Of a stretch of DNA of 35,845 nucleotides, positions 1-7,625 are shown in pieces. A program made the position numbers and the translations under genes. Numbering within the stretch: position 1 is the first letter of the stretch; every line of letters begins with the position of its first letter. Under the pieces are notes generated by a model. The model was not told the DNA's origin, searched no databases, and saw nothing but the letters and a program-made list of their open reading frames with translations. Origin of the DNA: Bacilli bacterium (GTDB lineage: Bacteria; Bacillota_I; Bacilli_A; ML615J-28; CAG-698); contig JAEDHQ010000015.1 of the NCBI GenBank assembly GCA_016296945.1, positions 1 through 35,845 of the forward strand, written 5' to 3'.

Positions 1-55
1 CCACCAAACTGCCACATTTGAGTGTCTGGTTTCTTATCCATAGTAGTCCATTTTG
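1..55. repeat. Terminal direct repeat, left copy (circular joint)
   Basis: These 55 bases are identical to 35791-35845. The lysin reading frame runs uninterrupted from one copy into the other, so this is most simply the overlap left when a circular or circularly permuted genome is assembled, not a biological repeat. The non-redundant unit would be 35,790 bp. A real short terminal redundancy cannot be excluded from sequence alone. Confidence 0.95.
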
Positions 56-518
56 CTCTCCACTGTGAATATTTATCGGCTAATTGTTTTCCTAACACTT
101 CATTTTCAAAGCAAGATTGATTCATATATATACCAGCAAAATAACCACTATTTTCTATTGTTTCTGCCCATGCTTTAATAATTTCAGTGGTTTCATTTAC
201 TCCTTTATTTAATAAAATATTATCTTCTACATCATAGTAAATTGGATATTCAAATTGTTTTCCTTTTAAGCAATGATCTATTAATAATTGTGCTTCTTCT
301 CTTGCTTGAGCTACATTTGCTGCTCTCCCCCATTGGTATACTCCAATTGATAATCCTTGTGCTTTTGCTTTCTTATAATGCTCTTCAAAAGTTACATCTT
401 TTGCATTCCCATACATACCTCTTAAAATTACAAATTGTACACCTTCACTTTTGGCTTTAGAGAAATCAAAACCTTTTTGCCATGTACTTATATCAATTCC
501 AAATACTGCGTTATTCAA
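1..518 (-). CDS. Endolysin, N-terminal part (GH25 lysozyme domain)
   Basis: First part of a 317-residue lysin whose remainder is at 35355-35790. It is a GH25 muramidase, which cleaves the MurNAc-GlcNAc bond of peptidoglycan to release virions. The frame opens with GIDIS (D9), and the YYDVED motif places the catalytic Asp96/Glu98 pair as in Cpl-1-type enzymes. I choose a TTG start at 518: an AAGGTAGGTG ribosome binding site precedes it by about 7 bases, and no in-frame ATG occurs until after the conserved D9. The start lies 2 bases after the stop of the DUF6275 gene, so translation is probably coupled. The window edge cuts the gene artificially. No signal peptide is visible, so export depends on the holin. 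Confidence 0.93.
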   Translation of the reverse strand, partial: MNNAVFGIDISTWQKGFDFSKAKSEGVQFVILRGMYGNAKDVTFEEHYKKAKAQGLSIGVYQWGRAANVAQAREEAQLLIDHCLKGKQFEYPIYYDVEDNILLNKGVNETTEIIKAWAETIENSGYFAGIYMNQSCFENEVLGKQLADKYSQWRAKWTTMDKKPDTQMWQFG

Positions 519-520
519 TA

Positions 521-790
521 TTATTCACCTACCTTAATACATTTATTTTCCCATTTCTTATATGCATCTAAATATAGTTCTTGTTTATCTCCGTTATATG
601 TGAGTTCATAGTACATTCCATCTGATACTGTTGTACTTACTAATGCTTTATTATTTTGTAATGTCTTACAACTCCATACAATAAACACTTCTTCCTCTGT
701 TAGCTTTTTATCTTCAGTTATTTCAACTCTATGATTGAAATAGTCTACTATTGTTTTTTTACATAAATCTAAGAATTCATCATTTTTCAT
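521..790 (-). CDS. DUF6275 family protein
   Basis: 89-residue soluble acidic protein. The segments VWSCKTLQNNKALVST and DGMYYELTYNGDKQELYLD are those I associate with DUF6275, a small family common in lysis regions of Bacillota phages, with no known function. The ATG overlaps the stop of the upstream DUF4406 gene by one base (TAATG) and a GGAGG lies 7 bases upstream. The lysin follows after 2 bases. A role near lysis timing is only a guess from position. Confidence 0.8.
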   Translation of the reverse strand: MKNDEFLDLCKKTIVDYFNHRVEITEDKKLTEEEVFIVWSCKTLQNNKALVSTTVSDGMYYELTYNGDKQELYLDAYKKWENKCIKVGE

Positions 791-1089
791 TATTCTACCT
801 CCATTACAAATTTTCCATATTTCATTGCTATTTCATGTTCTATTTTGCAACCTCTTGCCTCATTCCAATTTTTCATAAATACAACACCATCAACATTAGC
901 CATAAATTCAATAGACTTCGCTAAACATCTAATAGCATAATTATTTCCTTGTCCATCAATAAAATCTTCAATGACTGTATCAATTACTTCATGTCCTTTT
1001 GATTCTAGTATTTTTACCAAACTTTCTCTTTCTTTTTTTATTTCTTCATTAGTTTTACCTCTCATAGGTTGACTGATCATTACTTTCAT
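790..1089 (-). CDS. DUF4406 / nucleoside 2-deoxyribosyltransferase-like protein
   Basis: 99-residue protein starting KVMISQPMRGKTNEEI, the signature of DUF4406, a small Rossmann-like family related to nucleoside 2-deoxyribosyltransferases. C-terminal VDGVVFMKNWNEARGCKIEHE resembles the part of that fold with the active-site glutamate. Family members may act on nucleotides, but the phage role is unknown. The start at 1089 lies inside the 3' end of the holin gene (35-base overlap), with a GGA about 10 bases upstream; an internal ATG at 1080 is an alternative. It sits between holin and lysin, where it recurs in gut Bacillota phages. Confidence 0.8.
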   Translation of the reverse strand: MKVMISQPMRGKTNEEIKKERESLVKILESKGHEVIDTVIEDFIDGQGNNYAIRCLAKSIEFMANVDGVVFMKNWNEARGCKIEHEIAMKYGKFVMEVE

Positions 1090-1345
1090 TATTATTTTTT
1101 CCTTTCAATAATATTAATAGATTCTTTCCTAAATCGTACGCACCACCTGTGCCTAGTCCTATTGATGTAATAACTAAAGAAATATCATTAGTTATTCCAT
1201 AATATATTCCTCCAGCTATACATCCAATAAACAAGTTTTGAAGTGGTATTAAATTATTATTAAACCACTTTACTTTCTTTGCAATTAACCCTAAAACAAA
1301 GGTTACTACAACAGTAGTAACACTAATAATTGTAGATACTTCCAT
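1055..1345 (-). CDS. Holin (phage holin family)
   Basis: 96 residues with two or three hydrophobic segments: roughly residues 3-22, 36-52 and 56-76 (the last two rich in Gly and Ile). A charged, hydrophilic tail rich in Lys, Asn and Glu follows. This is the usual holin layout: it opens the membrane so the GH25 lysin can reach the wall. The position after the XhlA-like gene and two genes before the lysin supports the call. The start follows GAAAGGATAG by about 8 bases. Its 3' end encodes the start of the DUF4406 gene in another frame. Confidence 0.82.
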   Translation of the reverse strand: MEVSTIISVTTVVVTFVLGLIAKKVKWFNNNLIPLQNLFIGCIAGGIYYGITNDISLVITSIGLGTGGAYDLGKNLLILLKGKNNNESNDQSTYER

Positions 1346-1352
1346 ACTTACA

Positions 1353-1673
1353 CTATCCTTTCATTTTTAAATAAGTTAATATAAATGATATTAATGCCGT
1401 TATCATTCCTCCAACCAAATATCCCCAAATTTGTTCATACCTTTTTTCTGGACGAGATTTTATTTCCTTTACATCTGTTTTTATTTCACACATATTTGAC
1501 TCTAAATTATCTATCTTGTCATTTACTTTAGTTAGTGCTATGTAGACATCTGATAATGCTGAAATTCTATCATCTTGTTCTTTATCTTTCTTATCATTTT
1601 CATCTAATCTTTTTGTATTAGATTTACTTCTTTGTTCTACTGCTACTAGTCTTTCTAAATAATTTTCATTCAT
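1353..1673 (-). CDS. XhlA-like haemolysin / holin accessory protein
   Basis: 106 residues: a hydrophilic heptad-like coiled coil over residues 1-75 (ERLVAVEQRSKSNTKRLDEN) followed by one membrane span near residues 82-103. This is the architecture of XhlA, which works with XhlB-type holins in PBSX. It begins the lysis block, 3 bases after the BspA-like tail protein gene, with AGGAGG upstream of the ATG. Confidence 0.82.
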   Translation of the reverse strand: MNENYLERLVAVEQRSKSNTKRLDENDKKDKEQDDRISALSDVYIALTKVNDKIDNLESNMCEIKTDVKEIKSRPEKRYEQIWGYLVGGMITALISFILTYLKMKG

Positions 1674-1676
1674 ATA

Positions 1677-3158
1677 CTATACCTCCTTAATTATTACATT
1701 TGCTGTACTCCATGTCGATGGTTTACCATTTGACTTAGTTAATATCCAATTCTGTGCTTCTTCATCTTTTACGTATATGTATGGTATTCCATCAGCATAT
1801 GCACCATCACTAGCTAAACAACTTGTACCACAATTTGCAAACATGCTCGAAAATGAAGTTACTTTTGTAAAATTAAAACTTGATAAATCTATGCTAGCTA
1901 AATATCTTGAATTATAGAACATATTACTAGCGTATACTAATTTATCTGTATTAAAGTTACTTAAATCAAGATGTTTAAGTCCGTTTTGATAACTATAATT
2001 AAAATACTGAAACATATATGACATGTTATTACAATTGATACCAAAATTTTCTGGAAATATAATATTATCAATTTTCATAGAGTTTGTTGTACTACTATTA
2101 CCAACAAACATATAGCTCATGTTCGTAACTTTTGCTGTATCAAAACTGCTTAAATTCAATGTTATACCATTTTCACAGTTATAATTTATTAACGAAAACA
2201 TATATTGAAAGTTAGTTACGTTTGATGTGTTTAACTTGGTTAAATCTAAAACGCCGTTTGATATACTTGCTGTCCCAAATAAATAAGCCATGTTTTTACA
2301 ATTACTACCAAAATTTTCTGGAAGTATTATTTGATTAGTATATGAGTTAGAAAACATGCTGTAAACATTGATTACTTTTGAAGAATCAAACGAACTTATA
2401 TCTAAAATGTTTGTAGTAAAATACTTAAACATATATCCCATATCAACATTACGAAGTATTTGAAAATTAGATAAATTTAGATTTTGTATTGTTGCGTTAG
2501 AAAACATATATTGCATGTCTGAAACCGTATTTGTCGCTACATTTGTCAAATCTAATGAATTTAATTTGACATGATCAAAAGTATAACTTAAAGTGTTACT
2601 ATATGAACCAAAATTTTCTGGAAATATTATCTGAGTATTATTGTCTTTTGTCACATCACTACTTAAATAGCTGAACATATATCTAAAATTACTACACGTA
2701 GTTTTATTAGTATCAAAATCTCTTAAATCAAGAACACCATTATAGTATCTCATATTAGCAAATAGATATGCAGGAGATTCGTATATAATTGAATCAGATA
2801 TTTGTTTTATAATAGCTCTAGGTAATTCTTTTATCCAAAATGTTAAGGATGTAGAACCTGATTGGGTGCTTGCTAAACTGGCTCCAGTTCTTGAAAACAC
2901 CTCTGGCACATCACTACTTTGAACATCCGTAGTAACACTAACATCACTTAATCCATCATAACCTTCATCAGCTGTAACATTTTGAGTACCATTTGTTGTG
3001 ATTGTTATAGATTTGCTTTGTAAGTTAGGTGTAGTTTGAATACTTTCTATTTCATTATCAAAATTACTAGCTAAAATTGTATCAGTAGTTCCTTTTTTTG
3101 TTCTAATACTATTAGCTATATCTGTTAAGAAGTTAGTTAATGAATCCGTTCTTGCCAT
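1677..3158 (-). CDS. Tail-tip / receptor-binding protein with BspA-like DUF285 leucine-rich repeats
   Basis: 493 residues. The first 40 (SLTNFLTDIANSIRTKKG, then ILASNFDNEI) form a module common on distal tail proteins of gut Bacillota phages, probably for attachment to the virion. From about residue 120 to 470 there are tandem DUF285/BspA-like leucine-rich repeats, each of the form LDLSNF..., NM.YMF; at least eight are recognisable. Such repeats occur on surface adhesins of gut bacteria and mycoplasmas and bind host surfaces. The protein therefore probably decides host range. A strong AAGGAGG precedes the ATG, one base after the stop of the collagen-like gene. Confidence 0.8.
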   Translation of the reverse strand: MARTDSLTNFLTDIANSIRTKKGTTDTILASNFDNEIESIQTTPNLQSKSITITTNGTQNVTADEGYDGLSDVSVTTDVQSSDVPEVFSRTGASLASTQSGSTSLTFWIKELPRAIIKQISDSIIYESPAYLFANMRYYNGVLDLRDFDTNKTTCSNFRYMFSYLSSDVTKDNNTQIIFPENFGSYSNTLSYTFDHVKLNSLDLTNVATNTVSDMQYMFSNATIQNLNLSNFQILRNVDMGYMFKYFTTNILDISSFDSSKVINVYSMFSNSYTNQIILPENFGSNCKNMAYLFGTASISNGVLDLTKLNTSNVTNFQYMFSLINYNCENGITLNLSSFDTAKVTNMSYMFVGNSSTTNSMKIDNIIFPENFGINCNNMSYMFQYFNYSYQNGLKHLDLSNFNTDKLVYASNMFYNSRYLASIDLSSFNFTKVTSFSSMFANCGTSCLASDGAYADGIPYIYVKDEEAQNWILTKSNGKPSTWSTANVIIKEV

Positions 3159-3725
3159 TTAATAACCTCCTTCCAAAGCACCTGTTATAAGACTATCACA
3201 ATATGTCTTTATTTCGTTTATATCAGTTTCTGTCCAATAATCTGTTCCTTTAATTGGAGTATATCCATCTTGTCCAGTTTCTCCTTGTGGTCCTTGTATT
3301 CCTTGAATACCTTGTTCTCCTTGTGGTCCCTGTATTCCTTGACTACCACTAAAATCTGTTATAAATACCCAACCTTCTAATGTCTTTACGTATAATTTAG
3401 CATTATCTTCTTCAGAAATACTCGACGCAATCATTACATAATCATTAATGTTCATGTTATCTAAATCTTCTTGCATTTCAGTTATACTTGAATATGTTTT
3501 TTTTATTGAGAAAGAGTCTCCTTTTTCACCCTTATCACCTTTTTCACCTTGAATTCCTTGCGGACCTTGATTTCCTTGATCGCCTTTTTCTCCTTTCAAA
3601 CTTTTTAGCCATTCGGTTTCTGACAATGTTCCACCATTTGCTAAATAAATTTGATAAGCTGATAGTCCTTGAGGACCAAGAGGTCCTATACTCCCTGCTT
3701 TTAACTCTTGTACTGGTTCAATCAT
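3159..3725 (-). CDS. Collagen-like tail fibre protein
   Basis: 188 residues with two blocks of Gly-X-Y triplets (about residues 12-18 plus 45-70, and 128-152), such as GEKGDQGNQGPQG and GIQGPQGEQGIQG. These blocks form collagen triple helices in phage fibres. Between them is a globular segment (residues 71-125), and residues 19-43 carry the AYQIYLANGGTLSETEWL motif common beside phage collagen repeats. It likely forms a rigid trimeric shaft. The start overlaps the upstream stop (ATGA) and the stop abuts the BspA-like gene, so the two fibre proteins are co-expressed. Confidence 0.85.
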   Translation of the reverse strand: MIEPVQELKAGSIGPLGPQGLSAYQIYLANGGTLSETEWLKSLKGEKGDQGNQGPQGIQGEKGDKGEKGDSFSIKKTYSSITEMQEDLDNMNINDYVMIASSISEEDNAKLYVKTLEGWVFITDFSGSQGIQGPQGEQGIQGIQGPQGETGQDGYTPIKGTDYWTETDINEIKTYCDSLITGALEGGY

Positions 3726-4075
3726 ATTTTTTCACCACTTTCTGGATATAATAAAAACAGTTTTGGTCCTTCTTCATCATAACCAATAACTGTTTTTTTA
3801 TCATTTAATGATATTTCATACCAATAAGTTTTTACTTTACTTTCTAGATTATCGATTTTTGTCTCATCTTTTGTTAAAGTAATAATAATATAATCACTAA
3901 TTTCATTAATTAATATTTCTTTTTGAAGTTTTACATTTGCGGGTTCTTTTTTTTCTGTGACAGAAAAGACTATCTTATCTCCTATTTGCAATTGATAGTC
4001 TTCAATTGAAAATTTTATATTTGCTTCATCTCCTCTGGTTAAATGAATTGTTTTGTCTGAATCTATTTTAAACAT
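3722..4075 (-). CDS. Small beta-rich tail protein (baseplate-type)
   Basis: 117 residues with the pattern TIHLTRGDEANIKFSIEDY...GDKIVFSV, then KEILI and YEISLNDKKTVIGYDEEGPKLFLL. This beta-sandwich-like arrangement is common in small proteins encoded next to baseplate or fibre genes of Bacillota phages. No enzymatic motif is seen. A structural or adaptor role in the tail tip is inferred from position between the DUF859 protein and the collagen-like fibre. Confidence 0.6.
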   Translation of the reverse strand: MFKIDSDKTIHLTRGDEANIKFSIEDYQLQIGDKIVFSVTEKKEPANVKLQKEILINEISDYIIITLTKDETKIDNLESKVKTYWYEISLNDKKTVIGYDEEGPKLFLLYPESGEKI

Positions 4076-4077
4076 GT

Positions 4078-6072
4078 TTACCTCCTTCTTATGATAATTC
4101 TTGTTCCTGGATTAAACTCACCACTATTTCTAAAAAATTTTAATGATTTTAAGTTAGTGGTTTCTTGGTCATTTACTCCTGTTAAAAATGCAATCCATTG
4201 CTTTCCTGAAACACTACATTCATTTTTTAATGAATATGCAATTCTATTATCAACTTGTTTAAAAATTTTTCCTGTTAATGTTGCTAGATAAAGTTTACTT
4301 GTTGAAGCTGGCATCCACCAATAAATGCAATCCTTTCTTGGTCTATATGCTGATTCATAAGTTAATGTTCCATCACTTGTAGTTGCTGTCCCATTAAATG
4401 AAATAGCCGTTTGATAATAACCATTATCTAAATCATTAAATCTTATTTTTGTATCTGAAAGTGTAGTTCCGCTATGATACATCGTTATTTCATATTCACC
4501 ACCATCAGCATTTAAGTCTAAATTGTTTATCTCAATTTGATTAGTATAATCTTCTAAGATTATGTCACAAACTATTTTATTGTTTAATTTTTCTCTGTTT
4601 AAATAAATATCTCCCCACAATTGGGTTCCACCTAAGTTGGTATCATATTTATCTCCAATTGAAGCTTTATTACCATATACTGCTATTGCTGGCTTGCCAG
4701 CACCTATTATCCCTACATATGTAACTACACTAAGTTTATCTGATACTGTTACTATAATGTCGTAACTATCATTTATTTCAAAACCATTGTCATCAGTATC
4801 TCCGGCTATTAAATTATTAAAGCTAAAATTATTACCATCAATTGTAGGAATTATACTAGTAGTACCTATTATATATTCTGTATCAGTAGTTTTCTTATAT
4901 TTATAGGATATAGAGATTTCATTATCTACATTACCAAAATTATTATTCCAGAAAGTTCCATTGAAAGATAAAGTTACAAATTTACCAACACCATTATCAC
5001 TTCTTGTTAAAGAAAAATTATCTTTTACTATGTTTTCATATTCTATGAAATTTGCTATATTTTGAGATATAGTTGTACTATTTCCTCTACTATCTACTGC
5101 TTGTAGAGATATAGAACTTTTATCATAATTGTTTACTTCTAAAATTACATCACTAGTATCAGAATAATTAGATTTAACATTATCTATTTGATAATAAGAC
5201 ATTGTTGCATTTTTTTGTGCTATTGCTTTATCATCAGCAAGTATTGTGGCTTTAAGTATAGATTTTCCTTTTATGATAGATGATGAGTTACCAGTTAAAG
5301 CTATAGTTTCATTATTAACATCTTCATATATATATGTATTAAATATTGGATTAGCATTTACTATAGTCATAGTTCTATCTAGGTAAGAAGCTGACAGTTC
5401 GGTATTACCATTCATACAACAAATAGTAAATCTAACACTTAATGTATTACTATTTTTAGATAAATTTCTTAGTGTATTTCTTTCACTATCAGTAAGATTA
5501 AATGTACAACTTGTTGCTGTTTTACTTAAATCTCTTGTTATTAATTGTGTATTTCCTCCAGCTTCAATTTTAGCCCTTAATGAGAAATAACCATTACTAG
5601 GATTAGTAAATTTCATTGTTGGATTACCTTCATCATTAAAGTTATCTGCACTACTTATAACAGAATATCTAGCTATTTTAGTTAAAGGCATACTGTCACT
5701 TGCACTACCACTTGATGGACTAACATTGTTAGTAAAACTTGCACTTATAGTTACTGTTTTAGAACCATTACTATCATGTGGTACTGTAAAAGTCTTACTT
5801 CCAATATTTAGCCAACCACCAGCAGATATATTAACTGTTCCACTATTATTATAACTTATAGTTTGATTTGAACAGCCTGTAATACCAACATTACAAGATA
5901 TAGAAGCTCCAGTCATATAACTACCACTTGTGCTAATTCTACCTATATAAGCTGTTACTGTAACACTTGAAGTATTATTAGCTATTGATGTACTATTTTC
6001 CGTTACAACTAATTTAAAAGTCCAATTACTATTATTTGTACTACCAATTATTGTTTTTGTTTGTAATGCCAT
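4078..6072 (-). CDS. DUF859-type minor structural / receptor-binding tail protein
   Basis: 664 residues, beta-rich, low in Cys, Ser/Thr/Asn-rich. The N-terminus (TKTIIGSTNNSNWTFKLVV, then several S/T-rich strands and KTVTISASF) matches the N-terminal region of DUF859 proteins of streptococcal and other Bacillota phages. They sit at the tail tip and are implicated in adsorption. The C-terminus (about 480-664) resembles a fibre-head domain (KPAIAVYGNKASIGDKYDTN...LWGDIYLN). The frame is open from a GTG at 6081, but AGGTG followed by 6 bases supports the ATG at 6072. It is encoded directly after the fibre-base protein. Confidence 0.72.
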   Translation of the reverse strand: MALQTKTIIGSTNNSNWTFKLVVTENSTSIANNTSSVTVTAYIGRISTSGSYMTGASISCNVGITGCSNQTISYNNSGTVNISAGGWLNIGSKTFTVPHDSNGSKTVTISASFTNNVSPSSGSASDSMPLTKIARYSVISSADNFNDEGNPTMKFTNPSNGYFSLRAKIEAGGNTQLITRDLSKTATSCTFNLTDSERNTLRNLSKNSNTLSVRFTICCMNGNTELSASYLDRTMTIVNANPIFNTYIYEDVNNETIALTGNSSSIIKGKSILKATILADDKAIAQKNATMSYYQIDNVKSNYSDTSDVILEVNNYDKSSISLQAVDSRGNSTTISQNIANFIEYENIVKDNFSLTRSDNGVGKFVTLSFNGTFWNNNFGNVDNEISISYKYKKTTDTEYIIGTTSIIPTIDGNNFSFNNLIAGDTDDNGFEINDSYDIIVTVSDKLSVVTYVGIIGAGKPAIAVYGNKASIGDKYDTNLGGTQLWGDIYLNREKLNNKIVCDIILEDYTNQIEINNLDLNADGGEYEITMYHSGTTLSDTKIRFNDLDNGYYQTAISFNGTATTSDGTLTYESAYRPRKDCIYWWMPASTSKLYLATLTGKIFKQVDNRIAYSLKNECSVSGKQWIAFLTGVNDQETTNLKSLKFFRNSGEFNPGTRIIIRRR

Positions 6073-6077
6073 CTCCA

Positions 6078-7625
6078 TCACCTACCTAGTCCAGTTATCC
6101 AAACTTGTCCATCTATATCTTCTATTAACAAATTTGCAATTATTCCTTGTTCAGCTTGTAACTTTTTTGTTTTAGTGCCTGTATCTAAAAATTCTGTTAC
6201 TACATTTCCTGTTTTATCTTCCGTTCTAATGCCGTCAGCATTTGCTTTAAATACGCTATCAGTAGCATCCGACTTTATTTTTATACCTTCACTTATTTCA
6301 ACAGTGTCAGTTTTAGTTTCGTTGGCATTTTGACTATATGTTAAAGCTACTTCACCATAGTTGACCATTAGCTCGTATATCTCATATCCATCAACAGTAT
6401 CACAAATAAATTCTATATTTATATCACTTGTTTTAACTTCAATAGTCTTAGTAAATATACCATTATTTTCTAATTGATACTCTACGTCATTTATTTTTAC
6501 ACTTGCAGTTGCTAAATCATTTAGTCTTTTATATTTAAAAGATATGGTATAGATATCATTTGGTACTTCTTGTCTTTGACTAACACTACTATTTTGAAGT
6601 AACATTGATGTTCTAGTTTTACTTTCGATATTAGTTTTTTCTTTTATTGTTCCTTTCCAAAACTCATATCCACTTGAATAATTTGAAGATTCAAAGTATA
6701 AAGCTGTATTTCTAAAGATGTTATTTCCACCACCAACACTATATTTATTAGTAAGTCCATTTTTTAGATTTAATATTAATTCTTCTACTTTTCTACCAGG
6801 ATAATAATTTTCATCTAAATTATTTGTTATATCAGTTATATTGGCAAATATTTCATCGACAGATTGGGAAGTTTCACTACTTTTAATTTCCAAATCTCCT
6901 ATTTTGTTTCCTTGTTCATCTACTGCTTTTGTTGTATTAGTCATTGTTGTTGTAAGATTATTAACATTTTCTTTTATTTTAGTAACAGTACCACTTAAAA
7001 TTGTTAAATCTTTACCAACTTGATTAGCAACTGTGTCATCTGTATATTTAGTAGCAATTATCCAATCGTTATCTTCAAATGTTTCAGTATCTTCTTTTGT
7101 TGTTTGACATCTATATAATTCTCTGTCTTTTATCCAAAGATCCCCACAATCATAAGGTGGAGATGGTACATCTATAAAAATTTGTCTTTTTTTATCAGCT
7201 GTATCCTTTGCTTTGTTAGCTAAAGCTAATGCTTGAGTTAATGCTGTATCATTAATTAGAATCCACTCAAAAGTAGATTCATTTTGCTGAATAAATCTAT
7301 AAGCATACCCAGTATCCTTATCATAATAGATGTCTGCTAGGTGTTCAATTTTCGATTCATTTGTTGCCCATTCATTAGCTGGATAATTATCTAATGTTGG
7401 AATTCCATTAAAAAACCAAGTAGCAATTTTACCATCTACCTGGCTTTTTAAATCTGTTATATCTTTTGTTGTTTGTTTAGAAAATTCAATTAATTCATTT
7501 TCAATTTTATTTAGTCCTTGTTTTTGTAATTCATAATTCTTGTACAATTTTCCTATATTTGAAAAGTCATATTTTCTTTCTAAATCTTGAGGAGTTCTTA
7601 CTAAAATATTTTCTTTTCTACTCAT
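6078..7625 (-). CDS. Tail fibre base / phage minor structural protein
   Basis: 515 residues. The N-terminal coiled coil (20-60) is followed by IFIDVPSPPYDCGDLWIKDRELYRCQ, a small carbohydrate-binding-like module seen in phage tail proteins. A second coiled coil (about 200-290), a beta domain (300-415) and a C-terminal SDATDSVFKANADGIRTED...QVWITGLGR trimerisation-type end follow. This combination is common in proteins joining a tail to its fibres. The start overlaps the stop of the giant protein (ATGA). Exact position in the virion is not determined. Confidence 0.65.
   Translation of the reverse strand: MSRKENILVRTPQDLERKYDFSNIGKLYKNYELQKQGLNKIENELIEFSKQTTKDITDLKSQVDGKIATWFFNGIPTLDNYPANEWATNESKIEHLADIYYDKDTGYAYRFIQQNESTFEWILINDTALTQALALANKAKDTADKKRQIFIDVPSPPYDCGDLWIKDRELYRCQTTKEDTETFEDNDWIIATKYTDDTVANQVGKDLTILSGTVTKIKENVNNLTTTMTNTTKAVDEQGNKIGDLEIKSSETSQSVDEIFANITDITNNLDENYYPGRKVEELILNLKNGLTNKYSVGGGNNIFRNTALYFESSNYSSGYEFWKGTIKEKTNIESKTRTSMLLQNSSVSQRQEVPNDIYTISFKYKRLNDLATASVKINDVEYQLENNGIFTKTIEVKTSDINIEFICDTVDGYEIYELMVNYGEVALTYSQNANETKTDTVEISEGIKIKSDATDSVFKANADGIRTEDKTGNVVTEFLDTGTKTKKLQAEQGIIANLLIEDIDGQVWITGLGR

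Noticed and set aside
1840..2700. Repeated DNA words suggesting a repeat array or CRISPR
   Set aside because: They are degenerate codons of DUF285 protein repeats; spacing and sequence are too variable for CRISPR.
1677..3158. Diversity-generating retroelement acting on the BspA-like tail protein
   Set aside because: No reverse transcriptase or template repeat is present anywhere in the window.
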